Assembly (NCBI GenBank): GCA_947247005.1
Contig: OX365944.1
Span: forward strand, 21,613,501 to 21,677,500
Direction: 5' to 3'
From: Spisula solida
Taxonomy: Eukaryota; Mollusca; Bivalvia; Venerida; Mactridae
DNA: 64,000 nucleotides
The notes below the pieces were generated by a model, which saw only the letters and a program-made list of their open reading frames with translations, was not told the DNA's origin and searched no databases. Position 1 is the first letter of the stretch, and each line of letters begins with the position of its first letter. The position numbers and the translations under genes were made by a program. Below, in pieces: positions 1 to 13,000 of the stretch.

Positions 1-134
1 AACCACTAGGCTATAGAGGAGGCGGTTATTATGCAATTCTTATTCTAGTTACATGCGGCCTTATGTTGTTGGATGTACAGACAGAAAGGGCAAATCTACA
101 CAATTTAAGTTAGGCGATAAAAATCACTTCCCTG

Positions 135-657
135 TTAAAGGTGCTGCATCACAGATTGGGCTAAAAATTTTGTTTATCGTGATTTTCCAACCTAACCAAG
201 TATTGATGTAAAAGAAAGCCACTGGCGGTTGCTTTATGAAAGATTTGGTGCAGATAAGCAATTTTAACCAATCTCGATATTGCCCACTGAGTATTTTTTT
301 CTTGAAAAAAATTTGCTAAGTTTCCTTCCAACATGCTTTGTGAATTATGTAATTCACACATGATTGAACTGTAACATCAACAATTTGGTATTTGGTTCAT
401 TTTTCAATTCGTTTTCATCAAATGTGAACAAATTTCAGACAATTTAAGTAATAGTAATGGTAATTCTATAGGGTATTAATACCCTATAGAATTTTGGATG
501 TAAAAATACTAAATAACTACAAAATGCTGAAGTTTCTCAAGTTATTTTAGATGTCAGTGTGGTTGTTTATGGGATATACAGGCAACTATACCAAAATTAC
601 GCGAATATTTTACAATTTTATTTTTGCATTACACCAATATGTGAGGCAGTCCCTTTA
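135..657 (-). mobile_element. MITE with TAAAGG...CCTTTA ends, copy 1 (inverted relative to copy 2)
   Basis: The reverse complement aligns along its whole length with 44981-45474. Both begin AAAGGGACTG(C/T)CTCAC(A/G)TATTGG and end GTGA(G/T)GC(G/A)GCACCTTTA, so the ends are imperfect inverted repeats of about 25 bases. No coding capacity. This copy carries an extra perfect palindrome in its middle (462-493). Confidence 0.7.
462..493. repeat. Perfect 32-base palindrome inside a MITE
   Basis: The half-site AATTCTATAGGGTATT is followed directly by its exact reverse complement. The sister MITE copy at 44981-45474 lacks this block, so it looks like a small insertion with AATT or ATT at both edges. 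Confidence 0.85.
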
Positions 658-1775
658 AAATATTCTGCAAAATCTGGTCTAGTTCAAGTTTGGTTGAAAG
701 ACAAAACAAAACAGATATGGACCTTAAAATTATAGTTTAATCATACTCATCACAAAAGATAAAGAAAATAAATATATTCGTTGTTGTACAGGACATATTA
801 CAATTTACAAATAAAAATGTACTTTACAGAGATTAAATAACTCACAATATTTTACAAAATAGACATCATTAGATGAATGAATTTTTCTTGATTATCAACA
901 AACAACTGAAAACCTACCAGACAAATGAAATAGTAAATAATTCATCACAACATCATGCAACACTTTAATCAATCTAGAGGTAAAACAATATCTCATCACA
1001 ATAATAATCGTGCTAACAGCCAGATGCGTTATCACTCATGATGACAGGGGGAGTCAATAGAACCGAATTTAAAATCCTGAAAATCACATACACTGATACA
1101 GTCAGCCTTCAACAAGAAGCCTTCAACCTCATGTTTTCAATATTTAGAATATAACCTACATTACAAGCCAATGCAAACACCAAATTTTGGCGGTTAAATG
1201 AAAATTTAATCATTAAAATTGTCTCTTAACAGACCTGATATCACACATTGGCGCTATTTCTATCAGCCAATCAGAATGCAGAATGTTATATTCTAAGCCA
1301 GTTAGAACATATTAAGTAAATTTTAATGACTAAAAAGGACTCGCTTCGCTTGCACTATAATAATTGCTATTTCTTGAGATATTTGCATCAAATAACTTTA
1401 ATAATCATAGCTCTTTAAAGATATATAAATACATAATTCCGAATTAATCAAGACTACTTGTCCCCTGAGATGAGTCATCACAAGAAGGGGCCAATAAATG
1501 CGGAAATTATTATTTCCCGGACCTTTGTTATCCTCACAATGTATAAGGCACCTTTCCTAGGAAAAAAGTATTACATGATCGATACATATAATTATCTCCG
1601 CAAGACACGCTCTCTGTGTGTGCAGAACAGTATAAAGACTACAAAAATACCACCATCTCTCATATAAGGCCAATGACAATTTAAAACACATGCCATGATC
1701 ACAGTAACCTTATATTATAAGGCTAAGGTCTAAATTAGAATATTGTTTGTTTGACCTTTTTTGACCCAACATTTT

Positions 1776-2035
1776 CAGGGGTTCTACTGAGGTATAATAC
1801 CCAATCCTGAAAACAAGTTGCAAGTCTGTTTCAGGTGCCATTAGCACACATCCCTACACCTTAACTAGGTTTCAAACATTGTTCTATTATTAAAATTCAG
1901 ATTATGGAACTTCAAATGACAATAATTTGTCAACTCTTTTGAATTTTTTAAATCAAATAACTTTTATTTTGTGCAGAAAATATCATTCTTTCCAATTCAG
2001 CAAATCCGGATTATTCCGGAATTGTAGGACCCCTG
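1776..2035. mobile_element. CAGGGGTTCTAC...GTAGGACCCCTG short inverted-repeat element
   Basis: The terminal inverted repeat is 11 of 12 matching bases. The internal text (CCCAATCCTGAAAAC, then a block on the theme of GGTGCCATTAGCACACA) recurs at 3606-3830, 12496-12608 (internally deleted), 18080-18260 and 63079-63225. No coding capacity, so non-autonomous. Confidence 0.65.
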
Positions 2036-2561
2036 ATTTTTATTGGGTAGCCTAGGTAGGTAGGTAAATAATTTTATTTCATTTTGATTGTGAAGATTTC
2101 TTGTTGTCTCAGTAATAGGCCTGTAGTCTTTTTATTACATATTGCTTGTAAACTCTCTGTCAAATGTATGCTTGTAATATATTACCTTAAAAATTAAATG
2201 TAAACCGTCTGGCATAGTCAGTTAAGAAATATAAATATATTTGTTGCCTAGAAGGCAATATAATTATTATGGTACGCCAATTTTATTGGGTAGGTAGGTA
2301 AAGGTCGAACAAAAAATATTTAATTTAGGGCTTAGGGCTAACTACACCCTACATGCACTCTATAGGACATAAACATATCACACTGTCACACATAAAACAC
2401 ACCACACAATACTAAAATGATAAAACTATAACTTATTGTCTCAAGCAGATATTTTTTCTTCTACTGTTGAGGCCATTATAAAATACAAGGTTATTATGCC
2501 TCGTACCCGAAATTGAGAAAAAAATGGTCAAAGGTTATATTACATAAATTAATATACATCA

Positions 2562-2822
2562 GGGCTGGTATTCACAAAGCATCTTAGCTGAAAAGTTAGA
2601 AAAATCCTAAAATATTATATTTTTCTAAATGGTTTCATCTAACCAAGAAAATCAACATGCTTAATATTTTACATAGTTTTGAAGCATTATGTAAACAGCT
2701 ACAATAATCACTAAGAAAACATGGATTCTTTTTCGAATTGCGTGACATATGAGCTGCACAAATTATTGACTTAAGTCAAATTATTTAAGTTTTCACTTAA
2801 GATGCTTTGTGAATACCAGCCC
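2562..2822. mobile_element. MITE with perfect GGGCTGGTATTCACAAAGC ends
   Basis: GGGCTGGTATTCACAAAGCA at the left and its exact reverse complement at the right form perfect inverted ends of about 25 bases around a 261-base AT-rich body. The GGGC plus TTCACAAA ends resemble PIF/Harbinger-type MITEs. No target duplication could be fixed. Confidence 0.75.
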
Positions 2823-3429
2823 AGGCCTCAACTAATATTTTTAAAGTCACTCGTCCTGCAATATAGACAAAGAAGAAACCCCCAAAATCTTACTTGTCCT
2901 GCTATATAAATAAAGAAAGAAGATATTGTGCAGGACAAGCGGACAAGTGGATTCATTGAGGCCTGTACATTCTATCCACCTGAGTTTAATAACCTGACAT
3001 CATAATAACATACATAATAATGCTGAACACATCACAAATTACTACAGATGCATCTCAAGTATAGATTTCCTAATATGGAAAACAATATGTTTCTGCTTAT
3101 AAATTTGACAAATTTTTAAACGGTCAAAAATTAATTTCAAGGCAAATAACGTAGATCAGAATGGAGCAAAATTGTTTGTTTTTTACCTTCAATGCTTAAA
3201 ATTCCACCAATACGTAATCAAACAGAACATTTATGGCGAGGAGAATTTAACATGAAATGAAAATTTCCCTTTTGGTCTGTCCACACACTAATTTCCCCCC
3301 TCCTGTGGGTCTTGACCACTTTCTCCTAAAAGTAATAATAAAAAAACCTGCCTTATAACGATACTGTTGTTATTACCCATAGTTTCCATGTTATGGAACA
3401 CCGCCTGATTTATCAGGGGATTCACTAAG

Positions 3430-3600
3430 CAGGGGTGTCAACAGGGCCAAATCAAAAATCAGGAAAATCGAATGCGTCCAAACATTTTTGCCAAACAAGA
3501 GGCCTTCAATGTCATTGTTTGCATAATTAACTCAGTTTGTATTAAAGAAAATCCTTCAGAGAAGATTTAATTTACCGTAACAGGATAATTGACACCCCTG
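3430..3600. mobile_element. Short CAGGGGTGTCAA...TTGACACCCCTG element nested in another repeat
   Basis: It has perfect 12-base inverted ends and is 171 bases long. ACTAAG flanks it directly on both sides (3424-3429 and 3601-3606), a six-base target duplication. It interrupts a copy of the CAGGGG...GGCACAATGCCCAATCC repeat, whose two halves continue on either side. Confidence 0.7.
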
Positions 3601-3821
3601 ACTAAGGCACAATGCCCAATCCTGAAAATGAGGCACAAATTGACAATGTGTTTCGGGTGCCATTAGCACACACTAAAATTCATATTAAGGAATTTCAAAA
3701 GACCGTAACTTGGTCAATTTATGGATTTTAACAAATAACTTTAATTTTCTACAGAAAAGTTCCTTCTTTTTAATACAGCAAATCCCTATTTCCAGATTAT
3801 TCCGGAACTATATGACCCCAG

Positions 3822-3827
3822 TTTATT
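3822..3827 (-). terminator. Candidate polyadenylation signal of ATAD5
   Basis: The plus strand reads TTTATT, so the minus strand has AATAAA about 160 bases beyond the ATAD5 stop. It is the nearest canonical hexamer I see downstream. In AT-rich DNA such a hexamer can occur by chance. Confidence 0.4.
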
Positions 3828-3985
3828 CTAGTCCAATTACAGAAGCAAGGATTTACTAAATTTCTGAATTTGTTACAGTCAAGCTAAATGAACAAGTATG
3901 GGACTTTTATAGCAATAGTTCACATTGTGAATATAACATGGATCTTCAATTACAACACAATATGCAAAGTTCTTCATTTCCCACT

Positions 3986-4064
3986 TTAAACAAATGTTGT
4001 AGCCAGTGTAGCCATAGTTTTGTCTTTCAACGATAGTGTTATACCATCAAAATAATGATGAAAC
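3986..4064 (-). CDS. ATAD5: ATAD5 exon 18, terminal exon (residues 1990-2015 and stop)
   Basis: After the acceptor TTTTCAG it encodes RFHHYFDGITLSLKDKTMAT then LATTFV and TAA (3986-3988). KRRFxHYxxGI is the recognised end of ATAD5. A candidate AATAAA polyadenylation signal lies about 160 bases downstream on the minus strand (3822-3827). Confidence 0.94.
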
Positions 4065-7000
4065 CTGAAAATAAAAAATACGTCAAGTAATATTCTAAAT
4101 CCATCTGATACAACAAAACAATGTACAATGATACATTAAACAAAGAGAATGGCACAAAAAACATATATAATACTTGTTATTTGAGAGACAGGGGCTTGTA
4201 ATATCTAAAATGTCTTTCAATTATGCATATTGATGCAGTTTTCTCTTCTAAAACATTTTAGCTATTCTTGTTAAACCTGATAAGTACATATCCTAGCCTT
4301 GTCCTAGTGCCTTAAAAAATCTGGGGAAGGGCCTGCTAGCATATATGGCACACCAAGTAAAATTGTGCAAGGTAGTGTGCGAGTTACATAGACCAGCAGA
4401 CATATACAATGTAATATACACCCTCATCAAAGATGGGGTGCATAATTAATTATTTTATCAAACAAGACTGAACGCCTTGTCCATAAATAAGTCTAAGTCC
4501 ACAATTAGGTCAAGGTGAAGGTCAAAATGGGGTTAGGTGATACTGGCGTGTGGAGAGTGTTCATACACAACATCCATGCAAGTATGAAAGCTTTGTAGCA
4601 AGCCATATTAATGCTAGAAGAAATGGTCAATTTGGGTTAACGAGGACGGACGAACGGACGGACAGGTAAATCACTATATGCCTCCCGATCTATCGATACA
4701 GGGGCATAAAAAAAGGCATAATTTCAACAAAATGCTTGATACAGTTACCTACTCCTGCATATGGGTTGGGGTCATGATGGTGAACATGTATGCAAAGTAT
4801 GAAAGCAATATCTTAAAAGACTTAGTGAATATAAGAGGTTAAAAAGCCTGTACCTAAACTTTAACAAAAGTGATACGCTGACGCCGACACCGACGCTCGG
4901 GTGACTGCAATAGCTCCCCTTATTCTACGAAAAGTGGAGCTAAAATGTATAAGGCTCAACCATTACCTTCTTTTGGTATTAGTGATTTGTCTACACTGTT
5001 CTGAGCGGCAGATTTCTCGTAATGTAGGGAGGTAATCGAGATGTCTGGTACGTTGTTGTGTATGTGCTATCAGAGGTAGATGATCTTTAACATTGTCACA
5101 CGCTCGTCTGTAGTCACCAGTAACACTAGAATATAACAAAATTGAAAAGTTTAAATCTATACTCCCTTAATATATTTAAATACTGCAATAATAAGGGCCA
5201 AATATTGTTTGTTTCCCCTTCCCAACACTGGCCAGAAAGTGTTACGTAGGTAGGTAATAAAAAAAAGATTTTTTATTGTCAATAATTTTTGTTTTTGTAC
5301 TCCAGTATCAGGCTTTTATAAAATAATTTTTTTTTAGAGTGTCAAAAAATACTTTGGGTACTAGGCCTAAAATAAAATATAGTTTGTTTCCTCTTCCCCT
5401 ACCTACCCAGACAAAAACGGCCCTACCCAAAATATTTTATTGCCCAAATTGAAATAATATTTTTTATGAAAATGTGGGGATGAAAATGTTATTTTTGAAT
5501 ATGGGCTTGTTTTTTGCTAGTAAATTTGGTACCTATTTTAACTTTAAGACTGGTGGTTTTCACCTTAAAAGTTATTACTCAATTTCATCATTTGTATGTC
5601 TTATCTAATTCCAAAAAAAAAATTTAACCTACCTACCTACCCATTCTAATCTGCTTGGGTCGGGAAGGGGAAACAAAGGATATTTTAAGTTCGGCCCTAG
5701 GGAACTGCTTTGGTAGGTAGGAAACAAGCAATATTTTATTTTTGGCCTAGTCCGATAAGAAACAAGTACACAATCATCAAACTAGTAAACACAAAATACC
5801 ATGGCTGAATAGTATTGGAGTAGGTGATAGAAGGTTCAAATCACAGTAGGGGCCCAATCTGAAATGGCCACTATGGCATTTAAGGATCAGATTCAGGTAA
5901 TATGAGCTCAGAAAAGAGGTTTTTCATAAACCAAGTTGGTTAACACTATAATATAGTACGGAGATTTTGACCTGATTCAAACCTTTATGCATGAATATAT
6001 TACAAGGTTCTTGCGTTGAATATACCAATTTCATCGAGCAAATCGTGCAATATTAGACCTTAAGATTTGTGTTTGTGATACACCTCAAATGTCGTCGTGA
6101 TATGTGATAGGAAAACATACAACCTCGATTAACTACGGTAATAAATATAGACAAGGTATCAGCTCTTAATAGAATGTCGGGGATCAAGTTAAAATCTCTG
6201 CACCATACATAAATACTTTACTTATTTATATATAGTTGTGTTTTGTTTAAAGGTTTGTGAATAAACCAGGCCGAACTTAAAATATTCTTTGTTTCCCCAT
6301 CCCGACCCTAGCAGATTTAGAATGAGTAGGTAGGTAGGGTAAATATTTTTTTTAATTGTTTCAGTATGATAGTTATTGGTTAAAGCATAAAAATAATGAA
6401 ATTTAGAAATAACTCAAAGGTGGAAATCAACAATCCTAAATTTAATCGTAAGAAAGAAGCCAGTAAACAAAAAAATAAAATTTTCACTTCCAATTTTTAA
6501 TAAAAAAAAAATTATTTTAATTTGGGCTATAAAATATTTTGGGTAGGGCCCTTTTTAATCGGGTAGGTAGGGGATGGGGAAACAACAATATTTTATTTTA
6601 GGCCCCAAATAATCTAAAGTTAGAGAAATATTGCAAAATCAGAAATTTTCACGAGGTCAAAATTCCACAAATTTGTTATTCTGTTATAATTCGCAAGGTT
6701 AAATATTCATGATTTTTAAACTTCAGAAATAAATTCTTTCTGTATTTTACGATTGTTAAAGTTCATGACATTTATTTTTGTGTACTTATCGAATTCGCGA
6801 AAAAAGCGAAATTAAATCCCTCGCAAATTTTTTTGATATTTTAGTATTCAACAACGGACACAGGAAGATCAACATGATGCCAGTTATTACCATATTCCAC
6901 TTCTGTCAATCAGAGAGAAATGTTCACACTGTTTCTTCACAGGTAGAACAAAATGTTCATCAAACTCAGTATTTGTTCTCGAGAGGTCATCAACAGATTG

Positions 7001-10000
7001 TTTAAGGCCTTCGACTTCCTGGTAAAACTTGCACACACTTCTTGCTTTTATTTCACTTGAGTACGTCTCACACATTTCTAAATCAGTTTCACAGAATCGC
7101 CGATGATTTTGCAATTGATTTTCAACACCTGGAACTAATTGACCGGTCACACCAACTCCCAATGTGGTCTGCATATCATCAATTATTTTCATCTTTTCAT
7201 TACTTTCTAGAACATCTAAACATGATAAAGTATCATACAATTTTGTAAAACAAGACAAACTTTTCACTAAGCACAGATTTTCTGCTTTGGAGCCCACAGA
7301 TTGTTTTTCTGTGTCAGTAGTTTTGCTATCACTCACATGGTCCTCAACTATTGCTTTGTTCAGCCCTGTTGAATCATTAGAAGCTTCACTATCGTATAAG
7401 TCACTATTAAGTTTTATACGTTTTCTGGATTTATTACAGTCTACAGTTACTGCTGGAGTGTCTTTGAACACAGTGTCAACAATTTTATAACTAAATGGCA
7501 AGAAGCGATGCAGATTGTTGTAGAATACATCCGACCTAGTCGTACGTTGAATACAACAATTAATACACACCATGTCCTTGAGATCTAAACTTGACTTAGA
7601 CTGAAACAAAGATAAAAGGTAAAATTAATAAGGGTATTCTACAAAAAAAACAGAAAAACGTTGCATTTCGTTGAGGTTATAAATTTCTCCTTGACATTTT
7701 TTGAAAGATTTTGGCCAAAACTGTATTCCAACCAGTACTAACTTGCTATTCCATAAGCAACTGACAGCTTCTTGTCTTATGGAGGACACAACTGTAGCTA
7801 ATGTCACAGCAGAATATTACCTGTCAAACCAGGTATTGAACCTGGACCCTGAATTACAACAAATACTTGCAGTCCACTCAGCACTCAACTATTGAAATTC
7901 ACTCTTTTGAGGTTCATAGAGACAGTTCTTGAGAGAAAGAAGTTTATTAATAAACTAGAATTGTTATTACACAAGGGTAATTTAAAGTATTTATAAACAA
8001 GAATTGTAATTCACCAGTTTGAGAGTTAAGTGTGGCACTTAAGTTCAATATTTACAACAATACCTCATAAATAGTGTAAAGATAATGTTCCCAGTGTCAT
8101 TTTCAACACTCATGTAACATTTTATACATGTCCCTGATCTAGATTTGTAATTTAGGACAAATAGTAGCTCATTATATCACATTTTCAATATTTGAGCGTG
8201 GAGCGCTGAGAGTAAGTATTCATTGTAATTTTGGTTCCTGGATTGTTCTAGGGACAAGTAAAAGCTCAATCCAGAGCGCTTACTGGGTGAGCTGTTCATT
8301 AATGAAATGAAACTGAATTTAGTCACGATGGCCATTTGTGATATTCTTATTGAAATCTTAACATACATGGCCACTTAAGGATTATAGTAATATCAGAAAA
8401 TGCAATGCAAATTTATACATACATTGAGAAAATAAGTTAAAACAACTTCAAACAAACCTTTAGTCCTTGAGTTAGAGTATCCGCAACAGAGAGATTCCCT
8501 GTCTGTAACAGAGTCTCCACACCGATACAATGAACAGCTGAACAACTCATCAAGTCAAACTCAGTTCTCTCCCCTGTCACCACACTATCCGGCTTTTTTA
8601 CGACAGAAAACCGAGAGGCACAAGAATCCATAGAATTTGATTCGTCATCTAAAACACGCCTTCTTTTCTTCAACGGTTTAAGCACCACAAAGTCATCGTC
8701 ACTGAGTACATCTTTACTATTTTCATCGCCAACGGCAACGGTTGCTACGGGCTTACATATTGAATCATTATCTAACGAGCTCTGAGAATTCTCACCGTCC
8801 ATACCTACTCTGTCTAAAGCTGTTTTTTGGATATTAAATATTTTGAATGATTTTTGTGTTTGAGAATGTCCACCACCGGATAGAAGAATAAACTGTAAGG
8901 TAGTCAGACACTTCCTCACATCACATTTATATAGCTGAACTAACTCCAATAATACATCCGGCTCCACGCGTACGTTCTCCACCAATGAGATCATCTGTAG
9001 ATGTGTTGTGATACTGGCCTAGAAAAAGAACATCTTTATATTAAGTTGGAAAAAAAAGTTACACAAGAAATCTGCAGATTATAATTAATCTAACTAATAC
9101 ATTTGATGCCTACAGACTCAAGGGTTCCCTACTTGTGATTTTACTAATGGGAATAATTTTATGGTTTGTACAGTTTTCTGAAATGGTGCCAAGAATATTC
9201 AATATGTTAGCAACATAAACAAACAGGGCGCAATAAACGTTTATGCCCGGTGTATAAAAATAGATAAGTCAATCAGAGGCCATGATTCTGTTAAAATGTT
9301 GGATAGTGTTATATGACTTCGACAATTTAAGGAGATTATGATGGTAAACAAGTATACCAAGTTTGAAATCCGTGCCTTGATGGACTTTGAAAATACTTGA
9401 GATTCAACGACTTGAAAGTTTTGTTTAACATTTTCAATGAGACTGATGGACAGGACAATCCCTATATGCCTCTCGCATCAGTAGATAAATCTTGAGTAAA
9501 TAATACAAACCATAGAAGGTCGTTTCAAGTTCATAGTTTCATATCTTCCATCAAACGTATGAGTGAATCCAGGATCGGCCGAGGTGAGGAGTATAGGTAT
9601 TTTAGTCTTAGACATAAAGTTCTGTATAGCAGACAGAAAGCCTTTATCTTCATCAAAAACAACGTCAACCTGTAATAATTCATGATAGTGATGTACCGAT
9701 TATCGGATAACATCGATTAGTGGCTTGCAGAAGTCAGTCAATTCTAATGATCGATGTCATTCATCCATAATCGATCATCGCATAATTATAACGAAATGTT
9801 AAACAAGACTTCTTTAACCAAAGGAATTGCTAGGAAAATTCAAAGCATGGACCTTTCAACCAATTGAATGCCTATTAGAACCAATTCAAACAATTTCTTC
9901 AAACTCAGTAAAACATCTTCCGAAAAACATCGATTTTCCCTTTGTCACCTTTTTTGCGACTTGGGAAGTAGGAAAACAGGCATTAGCACACTGCGCATTC

Positions 10001-13000
10001 AGTCACTGTCCTGCCAATAATTAATCAGGAAATTGCATCAGAAGTGCCAGTCGATTCTAGCTGATGACCGATTATGATTTGCAACCAATGTCCCATCACT
10101 AATACATGATATACCCTAAAATGTCACAAAAACTAACTTTAACATGGAATTTCTAAGTCGAAAAGGGTAGATAATTTGGACAGAATGATTGACAGAGTTA
10201 CATACTCCTGTGTTCTGGTTCGGGCCATGATGGTGAACAAGTGTGCAAAGTATCAAAGCAATTATGTCTAAGCACAAAGACTTTTTAAAAGAGATTTAAC
10301 AAACAAGGAGATTTCTAACAAGGCCTGTTTTTGAGACTATGCCAATGCCAACATAAATCTCAAGTGCACATCTTCACATGCCAATTTATTATTCCTTCAT
10401 AAACATCAATTTTTGAGCTGTATACAGCCTAACTTGTACTAGCGACCACGCGTATTTAGCGACCTCTGTCTTAACCGACCAGTTTTTCCTCCCGACCATA
10501 TTTGTTCTATTTTTCTATAGTATTAAGCGACTTTTGTCTTACGCGACCAGCTACCCCTGTTTAAGCACTATAACTGATTGGTAAAATTGCATTAAGCTAC
10601 CATAAATTGAATTCACTGGTCATCTGTAGTGACAGATTGTTAATTACCTTATTCCTCGCCATAAATCATTGTTTGTTCACACTAGTTTGTCTTTTGTTAA
10701 CTGTGCCCCGATTAACAACATTGATTAATTGCTGTATCTTTTGCTGCAATAAGCTTGTTGTCACCGTCCATTTAGATTGGGCTAAAACCCGGTCTATGCC
10801 CTTTTTTTTCTTCGAGTGCACGCCGAACTGACATACATTAATTGCATTGTGTAATATATCAGTAAGTTTATTAAAATAATAAATTGAAATGCTTATGAAG
10901 ACGATGCATACAAGTAAGAATCATCATAGAACTTATTTATACACTAATGTTTCTCAGTTGTGTTAAACGACCATTCTGTTAAACGACCGTTTTCAGACCT
11001 TCCCAGGGTGGTCGCTTAATACAAGTAAGACTGTAGACTGTAAATGAACATTTTTGTACAAAAAGCCAACACCATCTAAAAGGAGAATCACATCAAAGTT
11101 AATGTATTTACCTCATCAAACAGTATCAATGTTGTACTGGAGAGATTAAGACAGTTAGCTGCAGACTGAGAGTTACTGTCATCTATCATCAATTGTACAG
11201 CTTTATGTTTCATACTATCCAACTTCTTCTTACTCTTCGGACTACCATCTGTAACAAATGTCAAACAAATACAGGTTGAATACAAGAGGGCCCAAAGGGC
11301 CCTAGGTCGCTCACCTGTCGAACTTGACCTAGATTTTGTAGAGATGATCATTGTGACCAAGTTTCATACAGATAAGGCCAATATTGTGACCCCTAGTGAC
11401 TACACAAGGTTTTTATATGATTGGAATTAATGACCTAGTTTTTGACCCCAGATAAACCAATATCAAACTTGGCCTAGATTTTGTTGAGATGATCATTGTG
11501 ACCAAGTTTCATAAAGAGAAGGTCGACATTGTGACCTCTAGTGACTACACAAGGTTTTTCTATGATTTGACCTTGTGACCTAGTTTTTGACCCCGGATGA
11601 CCCAATATCGAACTTGACCTAGATTTTGTCGAGATGATCATTGTGACCAAGTTTCATAAAGACTAAGTCAAAATTATGACCTCTAGTGACTACACAAGGT
11701 TTTTCTATGATTTGACCTTGTGACCTAGTTTTTGACCCCGAATGACCCAATATCGAACTTGACCTAGATTTTGTCGAGATAATCATTGTGACCAAGTTTC
11801 ATAAAGATTAAGTCAAAATTGTGACCTCTAGTGACTACACAAGGTTTTTCTATGATTTGACCTAGTGACCTAGTTTTTGACCCCAGATGACCCAATATCG
11901 ACGGACGGACGGACGGACGGACGACAGTCGAAGAGTGATCACAAAAGCTCACTCTGTCACTTTGTGACAGGTGAGCTAATAAAACAAGAGCTATGACAGA
12001 AATTAAAGAATTTACCAGGATATTGCCCCCGAAAGTTACATTGCCATTCAGTACATAAAAGGGAGGTAACACACAAAAACTGACCTGGCGTCTATTTGCT
12101 TAAGTATCACAAGTAGCAATTTCATCTCCAATTGCGATTTTGCTCAAAAATAGGATTTTTGACATTTTACTGTAATAAACTCAAAATAATGTACCAATTT
12201 TGAGTCCAGTCTTCCATGGAAATTAACGTCAAGACATATATGACAATATTGGAGCCGAATTTTTTTCCCATATTGAGATGCTTTTGGAGAATGTGACCTG
12301 AGCATATGGTGGGTTTGGACTTCCTGCAACAACCTCCAGTTTCCTGTGGGAAACAGTCTTAACAGTTAATCAATTTTTTAGTTTGATTCAGCAGCCGATC
12401 CACACAACTGGTTTTCCTGGATAGTCTCCTAACCAGTACTAATTCACCTTTCTACCAAGAATAAGCAATTTCTCCATATATGTAGAGGCAAATCACAAGG
12501 GTCCGAATGACGCATAAAGCCCAATCCTGAAAACGAGCCACAAGTTTGTTCCGGGTGCCATTAGCACACATTCCTACACCTAATTTTGCTGGAATTGAAG
12601 GACCCTTGAAATTTAATCAACATTGATGTAAAATGTTCATGGAACAATATTTGACCTGCCATGACCTGGAATCTAGCCCAGATCACCAAATTCCAAATGC
12701 AGCACACTGGGCGTGGCTCACCTGGGGCCGGGATTACAACCAATACTTACCACTCAGCACTCTGCACTCAAATCTTGAAATTCACTCTTTTGAGGTTTAT
12801 ATGGACATTTTTTGAGAGTAAGAAGTTGTAATTATGTTAAATAGGTACTTAAATATTATTTTTGGCTTACTTCATCGTGTAATTAAGAGTATTTGTGAGC
12901 TTTAATTGTTATTTATCAGTCTGAGTGCTGAGTGTGACACTCAGATTCAAAAATTACATATATACCTCATAAATAGTACACAATGACAAAAATATGTATC

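Larger units (their letters stand above)
1..3985. other. Downstream flank of ATAD5: repeat-rich, no gene seen
   Basis: Neither strand gives a convincing coding segment. The stretch holds several short inverted-repeat elements (135-657, 1776-2035, 2562-2822, 3430-3600) in AT-rich sequence, plus a diverged relative of the 3430-3600 element near 1040-1140. It is intergenic space past the ATAD5 polyadenylation site. Confidence 0.6.

Noticed and set aside
11764..12072. Minus-strand frame containing VRPSVRPS
   Set aside because: This comes from the GACGGACGGA tail of a dispersed repeat, not from a gene.
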